NCBI RefSeq assembly: GCF_042681825.1
Contig: NZ_JBHUGH010000005.1
Location: 124,001 to 188,000 of the forward strand
Direction: 5' to 3'
Length of the DNA: 64,000 nucleotides
Source: Halodurantibacterium flavum
GTDB taxonomy: Bacteria; Pseudomonadota; Alphaproteobacteria; Rhodobacterales; Rhodobacteraceae
Shown: one piece after another, positions 58,481 to 64,000 of the stretch
Layout: each line of letters starts with the position of its first letter
Position numbering within the stretch: position 1 is the first letter of the stretch
Translations under genes and position numbers: made by a program
Notes under the pieces: generated by a model
Seen by the model: only the letters and a program-made list of their open reading frames with translations
What the model was told of the DNA's origin: nothing
Databases searched by the model: none

Positions 58481-58511
58481 CGCCGCCTGCCATGCAGGCG
58501 GCGTTCTTCGT
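58481..58511 (+). terminator. Strong hairpin before the DUF2793 gene
   Basis: A perfect 10-bp stem CGCCGCCTGC/GCAGGCGGCG with CAT loop is followed by TTCTTCGTT, 30 nt after a stop codon and 15 nt before the next ATG. Confidence 0.7.
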
Positions 58512-58525
58512 TCTGGAGACCGTCC

Positions 58526-59602
58526 ATGTCCGATGCCACGACCCATCTGCTGCTGCCATACATCCTGGCGGCGCAGGCCCAGAAGCACGTCACCCACAAC
58601 GAGGCGCTGAGGATCCTCGACGGACTCGTGCAGCTCTCCGTCCTCGACCGGGACCTGACCGCGCCACCCGGAAGCCCCGCCGACGGCGACCGATACATCG
58701 TCGCCTCCGGCGCAACGGGCGACTGGGCAGGCTGGGACCTGAACGTCGCGCTCTGGACCGATGGTGCCTGGCTCCGACTGCCGCCGCGCAACGGCTGGCG
58801 GGCATGGGTCGAGGACGAGGACCTGCTGCTGGTCTACGACGGCGCAGGCTGGGTCGGGACCACGTCGGACGCGCTGCAGAACCTCGCACTGCTGGGACTC
58901 GGGACCACCGCGGATGCGTCGAACCCGTTCTCGGCCAAGCTGAACGCCGCGCTCTGGACGGCGAAGACCGTCGCCGAGGGCGGCACCGGCGATCTGTTCT
59001 ACACCATGAACAAGGAGGCCGCCGGAGACGACCTCGGCCTGACGCTGCAGACCAACTTCGTGACCAAGGCGCTGGTGGGGCTCTTCGGCTCCGACCGGTT
59101 CCGCCTCGCGGTCTCGGCCGACGGCAGCACCTTCTTCGATGGCCTCAGCGTCGACAACGCCACCGGCATCGTCGATCAGCCCCGGCTGCCGCGGTTCAAG
59201 GCTTGGACCAACTACGACAACTACGTGGGCGTGGGGACCTGGACGAAGATCGGCCTCAACAACACCGACTACAACGATCAGGGCGCGTTCGACGCCGCGA
59301 ACAACCACTTCGTGGCGCCGGCGGACGGCACCTACCACTTCGGCGCGACGCTGCTCTACAAGGTCAACGCCAGCACCGCGGCCCGCATGAGCGGGCGGCT
59401 GGTGCTGAACGGAACAACCGTGCTTCGGGGCTCCTTCGGCGAGATCAGCGGAGCGCATGTATCCGAGTGGACTGCACTCTGGCTGCAGACCATCGCACCT
59501 CTCACCGCGGGCGACACCGTCGAGCTGCAAGGCATCTTCCGCGCTGCCGACGGCTACTTCGCCGCCGACCAGACGTCCTTCTGGGGCTGCAAGATCGGCT
59601 GA
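58526..59602 (+). CDS. DUF2793 tail fibre-like protein with C1q-like end
   Basis: This 358-aa protein has the N-terminal DUF2793 domain (LLLPYILAAQAQKHVTHNEALRILDGLVQLSV; GDRYIVA; WDLNVALWTDGAWLRLPP). After a linker, the C-terminal 140 residues look like a C1q/TNF jelly roll (FDAANNHFVAPADGTYHFGATLLYK, ending FWGCKIG). That layout suits a trimeric tail fibre or receptor-binding protein. ATG at 58526 follows a strong hairpin and an AGAC ribosome region. Confidence 0.82.
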   Translation: MSDATTHLLLPYILAAQAQKHVTHNEALRILDGLVQLSVLDRDLTAPPGSPADGDRYIVASGATGDWAGWDLNVALWTDGAWLRLPPRNGWRAWVEDEDLLLVYDGAGWVGTTSDALQNLALLGLGTTADASNPFSAKLNAALWTAKTVAEGGTGDLFYTMNKEAAGDDLGLTLQTNFVTKALVGLFGSDRFRLAVSADGSTFFDGLSVDNATGIVDQPRLPRFKAWTNYDNYVGVGTWTKIGLNNTDYNDQGAFDAANNHFVAPADGTYHFGATLLYKVNASTAARMSGRLVLNGTTVLRGSFGEISGAHVSEWTALWLQTIAPLTAGDTVELQGIFRAADGYFAADQTSFWGCKIG

Positions 59603-59621
59603 GCGGAGGAAGGAGGATCCG

Positions 59622-59909
59622 ATGACACCACCCCGATCCGAGGGCTTCGTGCGCATGCCCGACGCCGAGTTCGAGGCTATCCTGACGCGGGCGGCCGAGG
59701 AAGGTGCGAAGCGCGCGCTCGCCGATGTCGGCCTCGACGGCGACGAGGCCGCGCTCGACATCCGCGATCTGCGCTCCCTGGTGGACTGCATCCGGCTGGT
59801 GCGCCGCACCGCCATGCAGACCGCCGTCCGCATGATCACCACCGCGGTCCTGCTGGCGCTGCTGGCGGGCATCGCCATCAAGCTGAAGATCTTCGGCGGC
59901 GGCCCGTAG
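59622..59909 (+). CDS. Holin-like membrane protein (DUF6127-like)
   Basis: This 95-aa protein has a charged N terminus (FEAILTRAAEEGAKRALADVGL) and one C-terminal membrane segment, MITTAVLLALLAGIAIKLKIF. Position before the M15 endolysin gene suggests a holin or similar lysis factor. GGAGGAAGGAGGATCCG is a very strong ribosome site. DUF6127 is from memory. Confidence 0.65.
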   Translation: MTPPRSEGFVRMPDAEFEAILTRAAEEGAKRALADVGLDGDEAALDIRDLRSLVDCIRLVRRTAMQTAVRMITTAVLLALLAGIAIKLKIFGGGP

Positions 59910-59942
59910 CCGAGCCCCATCCCCATTCATCAGCCCAATCGC

Positions 59943-59970
59943 ACCCGCCCTTGAGGCGGGTTTCTTCGTT
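59943..59970 (+). terminator. Hairpin before the endolysin gene
   Basis: ACCCGCC/GGCGGGT stem with 5-nt loop is followed by TTCTTCGTTTT. A GGAGG ribosome site and the ATG follow within 25 nt, so it may be an attenuator that limits lysis-gene expression. Confidence 0.7.
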
Positions 59971-59983
59971 TTCGGAGGACCCC

Positions 59984-60658
59984 ATGACCACGACATTCCA
60001 TCGCCATTGGCGCGACATGCTCGAGGGCACCTGGCGCTGGCCCAACTTCTCGCCGGCCGAAATTGCCTGCCGAGGGACGGGCATGCTGCTCGTCAACGAG
60101 CCCGCGCTCGACAAGCTGCAGGCGCTGCGCGACCGGCTCGGCAAGCCGTTGATCGTCCGCTCCGCCTATCGCAGCCCCGAGCACAACCGTGCTGTCGGCG
60201 GCGCGACCCGGTCGAAACACCTCGACGGCGCCGCCTTCGATATCGCCATGGCGAACCATGACCCGGTGGCCTTCGAGGCGGCGGCGCGAGAGGTCGGGTT
60301 CCTCGGCTTCGGCTTCTACCCGCGCTCGGGCTTCATCCACGTCGACCTCGGGCCCGCGCGCCAGTGGGGCGAGCGGTTCCCGGTCCGGGAGACGGCATTT
60401 GCAGCCGAGGCGCCGCCCGCACGCGAAGTGCTGGCCGACAGCCGCACCATGAAGGGCGGTGGCGCGGCTGGCGTGGCGACGCTGGGCGCAGCCGGGGTCG
60501 AGGTCGCGCAGAGCGTCCTGGCCGAGACCCAGACCGCCATCCTGCCGCTGGTGCCGTATCTCGATACGCTCCGCTGGGTGTTCATCGCCGTGGCGCTCGG
60601 GGGGATCGCGGTCACAATCTACGCCCGGCTCGATGACTGGCGCCGGGGGCGGCGGTGA
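59984..60658 (+). CDS. M15 peptidase endolysin with membrane anchor
   Basis: This 224-aa protein has an N-terminal peptidase M15A domain (FSPAEIACRGTG; VRSAYRSPEHNRAVGG; SKHLDGAAFDIA; FGFYPRSGFIHVDLG) whose His/Asp/His set binds zinc. The C-terminal segment LRWVFIAVALGGIAVTIYA is transmembrane. It cleaves peptidoglycan cross-bridges for lysis. The C-terminal helix is odd for a soluble endolysin and may anchor the enzyme until release. Its stop overlaps the next GTG start. Confidence 0.87.
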   Translation: MTTTFHRHWRDMLEGTWRWPNFSPAEIACRGTGMLLVNEPALDKLQALRDRLGKPLIVRSAYRSPEHNRAVGGATRSKHLDGAAFDIAMANHDPVAFEAAAREVGFLGFGFYPRSGFIHVDLGPARQWGERFPVRETAFAAEAPPAREVLADSRTMKGGGAAGVATLGAAGVEVAQSVLAETQTAILPLVPYLDTLRWVFIAVALGGIAVTIYARLDDWRRGRR

Positions 60659-60912
60659 TCGGCGGGCTCCTCACCACGCTCGCCGGACCGGCATGGGCGC
60701 GTACGGCGCTCCGCTACGGCGTCACCGCCCTCGCGATCCTTCTGTTCCTGCTGGCCCTGCGCCGCTCCGGCGAGCGCGCCGGACGAGTGGCCGAGCGGCT
60801 CGAGACTATGGAGACAAACCATGACGCGCAAAGACGGATGCTCGAGGCGGCGGCGCGTCGCCCTCGTTCTCGCGACGATCTGGCTAAGCGGCTGCGCAAC
60901 GGTCGCTTCTGA
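60655..60912 (+). CDS. Rz-like inner-membrane spanin
   Basis: This 85-aa protein starts at a GTG overlapping the endolysin stop. It has one N-terminal membrane helix (YGVTALAILLFLLALRRS) and a helical, periplasm-facing tail (AGRVAERLETMETNHDAQRRMLEAAARR). It would pair with the lipoprotein encoded by the overlapping gene to fuse inner and outer membranes at lysis. Confidence 0.75.
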   Translation: MIGGLLTTLAGPAWARTALRYGVTALAILLFLLALRRSGERAGRVAERLETMETNHDAQRRMLEAAARRPRSRDDLAKRLRNGRF

Positions 60913-61072
60913 TCGGGAGGGGCTTTCGGCCTGCCCCCCGGTCGTCGAGTACAGCCGAGAGCTTCAAGGGCGGGCGGTCGAGGAACTGGCGCTCCTGCCT
61001 GAGGGCTCGGCGATCGCAGAAATGCTGAGTGACTATGCCGTGATGCGGGAGCAGGCATCCGCCTGCGACTGA
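60821..61072 (+). CDS. Rz1-like outer-membrane lipoprotein spanin
   Basis: This 83-aa protein has a basic N terminus, then VALVLATIWLSGC with lipobox LSGC. The mature part is short (SREGL..CPPVVEYSRELQGRAVEEL). Its first 92 nt overlap the Rz-like gene in another frame, the embedded arrangement known for Rz/Rz1 pairs. It is the last recognised phage-typical gene. Confidence 0.78.
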   Translation: MTRKDGCSRRRRVALVLATIWLSGCATVASDREGLSACPPVVEYSRELQGRAVEELALLPEGSAIAEMLSDYAVMREQASACD

Positions 61073-61214
61073 TGGCATGCCCGCGCCGATTGGCTCTCCC
61101 ATCGAACGGGCGTGCCGAACCGAGGCCGTTCCGAGCCGATGAGTGACGCGAGGTCGGGAACAAGCCCCAGGGGCGGCAGGTTAAGTTCCGGCGATCGTTG
61201 CAAAGGATGTTCCG

Positions 61215-61661
61215 ATGTTCGCCACGACTGCCACGAGATCACAAGGAAGCCCCGAGACGCACCGCGAATTCGAGCGGCAGGCCGAGGACCGGCTGGAATG
61301 GTATGCATCACGGCCACGCCTCATCGAGCGCCGCCTCCGCGAACTGGACGAGGAGTGGGACATTGAGCGCGCGATCGAGGCCAATGCCGCCACGCTGGCG
61401 ATGACCGGCACTGTTCTATCGATGACGCACGACCGGCGGTGGGCGTTCCTGCCGCTCGTCGTGACCGGGTTCCTCCTACAACACGCGACCCAGGGCTGGT
61501 GCCCGCCGGTTCCGATCCTGAGATCGCTCGGCTTCCGCACCGCGGGGGAGATCGAGCGTGAGCGCTATGCGCTGAAGGCCATTCGGGGTGACTTCAAAGA
61601 TCTGCCTGAGGAGAGTGCGCCAGATCCGCGGGCCAGTGAAGCCTTCGATGCGGCGCACTGA
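61215..61661 (+). CDS. DUF2892-type membrane protein
   Basis: This 148-aa protein has a basic cytosolic N terminus and a membrane hairpin characteristic of DUF2892 (LAMTGTVLSMTHDRRWAFLPLVVTGFLLQHATQGWCPPVPILRSLGFRT). Proteins of this type often accompany rhodanese or sulfur-related genes. AAAGGATG gives the ribosome site. It lies between the phage lysis genes and an OBAP-like gene and may be cargo or chromosomal. Confidence 0.7.
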   Translation: MFATTATRSQGSPETHREFERQAEDRLEWYASRPRLIERRLRELDEEWDIERAIEANAATLAMTGTVLSMTHDRRWAFLPLVVTGFLLQHATQGWCPPVPILRSLGFRTAGEIERERYALKAIRGDFKDLPEESAPDPRASEAFDAAH

Positions 61662-61694
61662 CGGGCGCCACGTGCCTGCATCAGGGAGGGAAGT

Positions 61695-62417
61695 ATGACC
61701 AAGACCCGGGAGCCGAAGATCCATCCGCCGGGAGACCGCAAGACGCTCTGGCGCACGACGCTGGAGACGGGGTCGCGGGCGCTCCAGGACACCTCGCCGC
61801 TCAAGGACTTCGACATCTACGTGGTGGGGTTCCACTGTGCCAAGCACGCGCCAAAGATGCAGATGGAGGCGCATCACTACTGCCGGCAGGTGAACTCCGA
61901 CGTGCTGCAATGCGCCATCTTCGACGGCAACACGCGCGATGCGAACCTGATCGGGATCGAGTACATCATTTCGGAGAAGCTCTTCGATGGGCTGCCGGAG
62001 GAGGAGAAGACCTACTGGCACCCGCACAATTACGAGGTGCTGTCGGGTCAGCTGACCGCGCCGAACCTGCCTGAGAGCGCGGAACACGAGCTGGTGCGGC
62101 TACTCATCAACAGCTACGGCAAGACTTGGCACACCTGGCACACGGGGCGCGCCGACGGCCTCGGCATGCCGGGCGACCCCCTGCCTTACGGAGACGCGCG
62201 CCTGATGTGGTCCTTCAACCGCGACGGCGAGGTCGATCCGCGGCTGAAGGACGAGTTGAACTCCGCGATGGGGATCGACGAAATGAAGAAGCGGGAGAAG
62301 CGCCGCGACCTTGCTCGGCACGCGCATCCGCAAAGGGGCGTGGACGCGCTGAAGTCCGCCTTCCCCGGTTCGGACGGGCGCCCAGAGGGCGTCCGCGATG
62401 TGGACGAGGGTTCCTGA
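61695..62417 (+). CDS. OBAP-like protein (DUF1264)
   Basis: This 240-aa protein resembles plant oil-body-associated proteins and their bacterial relatives (DUF1264): LKDFDIYVVGFHCAKHAPKMQMEAHHYC, CAIFDGNTRDANLIGIEYIISEKLFDGLPEEEKTYWHPHNYEVLSGQL. The bacterial function is unknown. GGGAGGGAAGT precedes the ATG. It is probably co-transcribed with the DUF2892 gene and converges with the second SulP gene. Confidence 0.82.
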   Translation: MTKTREPKIHPPGDRKTLWRTTLETGSRALQDTSPLKDFDIYVVGFHCAKHAPKMQMEAHHYCRQVNSDVLQCAIFDGNTRDANLIGIEYIISEKLFDGLPEEEKTYWHPHNYEVLSGQLTAPNLPESAEHELVRLLINSYGKTWHTWHTGRADGLGMPGDPLPYGDARLMWSFNRDGEVDPRLKDELNSAMGIDEMKKREKRRDLARHAHPQRGVDALKSAFPGSDGRPEGVRDVDEGS

Positions 62418-62432
62418 CCCCGGCGTTCCGAT

Positions 62433-62447
62433 CCGATCCCGGATCGG
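62433..62447. terminator. Bidirectional terminator candidate
   Basis: CCGATCC-C-GGATCGG, a perfect 7-bp inverted repeat, sits between the convergent OBAP-like and SulP genes. There is no strong T run. Confidence 0.4.
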
Positions 62448-62495
62448 GAAGAATGTTGGAAGTCGGAACGAACGAGCCGGTAGTTGCCACCGACC

Positions 62496-64000
62496 TCAAC
62501 CTGGGCGCCGCCTCGGCCGCTCGGGGAAGGTTCGCGCTGCGTCGATGGCTGGTCGTGCTTCGAGGTCGGCGCGGCTGGTTGTCTCCGGCGCCAGTTCGGC
62601 CAGGGCCTCGTGATGCGAGAGGAACACGCGGCCGGTGAGGTGGCGGACGAAGTCGCTGCGGGCCAGGCGGTCCATCACCGGGCCCTTCACCTCGGAGAGA
62701 TGCAGCTTGATGCCGGCGTCGCCCAGGCGGTGCATGATGAGCTCGAGGCTCTCCAGCGCGCTGGCGTCGATGCCGTTGACGGCGGCGCAGTTGAGGACGA
62801 CGTGGCGAACCTGCGGACGCTCGGCCACGGCCTGCTGCACCACGTCCTCAATGGCGCGGGCGTTGGCGAAGTAGAGGCTTTCGTCGATGCGCAGGCTCAG
62901 CACCTCGGGGGTGCAGACGACGTCGTGCCGCAGGACGTTGCGGAAGTGCTGTGTGCCGAGGATCTGGCCGATCACCGCGACGTGCGGGCGCGACGTGCGC
63001 CAGAGGTGCAGAAGGATTGACAGCGCAACGCCTGTGACGATCCCTGCCTCCACCCCCCAGCCGAGGGTGACGACGATCGTGCCGGCCATCGCCGCGAAAT
63101 CAGAGCGGGAGAAGGCCCAGGTGCGTCGCAGCGCGCCGAGGTCGACGAGGCTGAGGACCGCGACGATGATTGTGGCGGCGAGAACGGCCGTCGGCAGGTG
63201 GAAGAGGAGCGGCGTCAGGAACAGCGAGGCGAGCGCGATGCCGACGGCCGTATAGGCGCCTGCGGCGGGGGTCTCGGCGCCCGCATCAAAGTTCACGACC
63301 GATCGCGCGAAGCCGCCCGTCACCGGATAGCCCCCCGAAAAAGCCGCGGCGACGTTGGCGGCGCCGAGGCCGATCAGCTCCTGATCGGGGCGGATCGACT
63401 GGCGGCGCTTTGCTGCGAGCGTCTGCGCGACCGAGACGGATTCCGCGAAGCCGATGATCGAGATGAGGAACGCCGCGGGAACGAGCGTGGCCCAGAGCGC
63501 GGGGTCGAGCGGCGGCAGCGACAGCGGCGGCAGGCCCTGCGGCACCTCGCCCACCACCGCCACCCCGCGCGCCGCGAGGTCTAGCCCGACCACCGCCAGA
63601 ATCGAGACGGCGACCGCCAGCACCGGCCCCGTCCGCGCCAGCAGTGCCGCCGCCCCCGGCGTCACGCCAAGGCGCTCCAGCGCCGGTCTCAGACCCGAGC
63701 GCGACCAGAACAGAAATGCGGTCGCCGCAGCGCCCACCAGCAGCGTCGGCAGGTTCGTCTCCGGCAGCGCCCGCAGGAGCGCGCCGCCGATCTCCGCCAG
63801 AGTGTGCCCTCCGGCCCCGACGCCGAGGATGTGCTGCAACTGGCTCGCCGCGATCAGCAGGCCCGACGCGGTGATGAAGCCCGAGATCACGGGGTGCGAC
63901 AGCAGGTTCGCGATGAACCCGAGGCGGAACACCCCCATCAGGAACAGGATCAGACCCGAGAGCAGGGCCAGCGTCAGCGCGGCCGTGACGTATTCGGCGC
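62496..64000 (-). CDS. SulP/SLC26 anion transporter with STAS domain (partial)
   Basis: This second SulP transporter is open to the right edge of the window, so its N terminus is missing. About 500 residues are visible, starting AEYVTAALTLALLSGLILFLMGVFRLGFIANLLSHPVISGF. The hallmark NVAAAFSGGYPVTGGFARSVVNFDAGAETPAAG and the C-terminal STAS domain (VVLNCAAVNGIDASALESL) are clear. It belongs to a different SulP subgroup from the 44201-46000 copy, to judge by the sequence around these motifs. The substrate is uncertain (sulfate or bicarbonate). It may be host or cargo. Confidence 0.92.
   Translation of the reverse strand, partial: AEYVTAALTLALLSGLILFLMGVFRLGFIANLLSHPVISGFITASGLLIAASQLQHILGVGAGGHTLAEIGGALLRALPETNLPTLLVGAAATAFLFWSRSGLRPALERLGVTPGAAALLARTGPVLAVAVSILAVVGLDLAARGVAVVGEVPQGLPPLSLPPLDPALWATLVPAAFLISIIGFAESVSVAQTLAAKRRQSIRPDQELIGLGAANVAAAFSGGYPVTGGFARSVVNFDAGAETPAAGAYTAVGIALASLFLTPLLFHLPTAVLAATIIVAVLSLVDLGALRRTWAFSRSDFAAMAGTIVVTLGWGVEAGIVTGVALSILLHLWRTSRPHVAVIGQILGTQHFRNVLRHDVVCTPEVLSLRIDESLYFANARAIEDVVQQAVAERPQVRHVVLNCAAVNGIDASALESLELIMHRLGDAGIKLHLSEVKGPVMDRLARSDFVRHLTGRVFLSHHEALAELAPETTSRADLEARPAIDAARTFPERPRRRPG

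Larger units (their letters stand above)
16962..61072. mobile_element. Siphovirus-like prophage with serine recombinase
   Basis: A contiguous set of phage modules runs in order: recombinase, early regulators, replication/recombination, methyltransferases, terminase, head, tail and lysis. GC is high and even, apart from short AT-richer regulatory gaps. The structural set is apparently complete, so the prophage may be functional. The limits are approximate: left is the last recombinase-operon gene and right is the o-spanin gene. Cargo to the right (61215 onward) may also belong to it. Confidence 0.85.

Noticed and set aside
9876..62495. tRNA-Ser 3' end as attL of the prophage
   Set aside because: No second copy of the tRNA end was seen to the right, and serine recombinases do not usually use tRNA genes.

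Overview
The window is GC-rich alphaproteobacterial DNA, most likely from a member of the Rhodobacteraceae. The glmU-glmS-alkD, moaA and purB/fliG proteins read like that family, as do the GTA-type tail genes and small Rhodobacterales phage families. The genus is not resolved.

Region 1 (1-9135) is ordinary chromosome. It holds gph (cut by the left edge), glmU, glmS, an AlkD-like repair protein, a lipoprotein, moaA, a guanidinium exporter of the SMR family with a two-hairpin guanidine-II (mini-ykkC) riboswitch, purB and a fliG homologue. Positions 9136-9875 look decayed. A tRNA-Ser(GGA) with its own terminator follows at 9876-9965.

Region 2 (10327-16558) is a five-gene minus-strand operon of visibly lower GC. 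Its genes encode a D12-class adenine methyltransferase, a large N6-adenine-type methyltransferase, an unknown 188-aa protein, a McrB-like AAA+ ATPase and a McrC-like nuclease. The layout recalls LlaJI/BsuMI-type restriction-modification. It differs in having adenine methyltransferases and a McrB lacking its N-terminal recognition domain, which the 188-aa protein may replace.

Region 3 (about 16962 to at least 61072) is a nearly complete siphovirus-like prophage. The left end carries a large serine recombinase with accessory genes (HTH protein, DUF2924), then a 749-aa orphan. Next come a Com-like zinc finger, a sigma-like regulator and a replication/recombination block: Sak4-like ATPase, SF2 helicase, Cas4-like nuclease, primase-helicase and RuvC-like resolvase. 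Two phage methyltransferases follow. The lambda-type head genes are terminase, gpW, portal, and a protease fused to the capsid protein. The tail block has a probable -1 frameshift chaperone gene, a tape measure protein and GTA-like baseplate genes with an inserted SGNH hydrolase. Lysis genes are an M15 peptidase and nested spanins. Three sets of genes run against the phage operons: XRE-SulP, an NTF2-like gene, and DUF3489 with a small partner.

Region 4 (61215-64000) encodes a DUF2892 protein, an OBAP/DUF1264 protein and a second SulP transporter that runs off the right edge. Whether it is phage cargo or host chromosome cannot be settled, because no att repeat was recognised.
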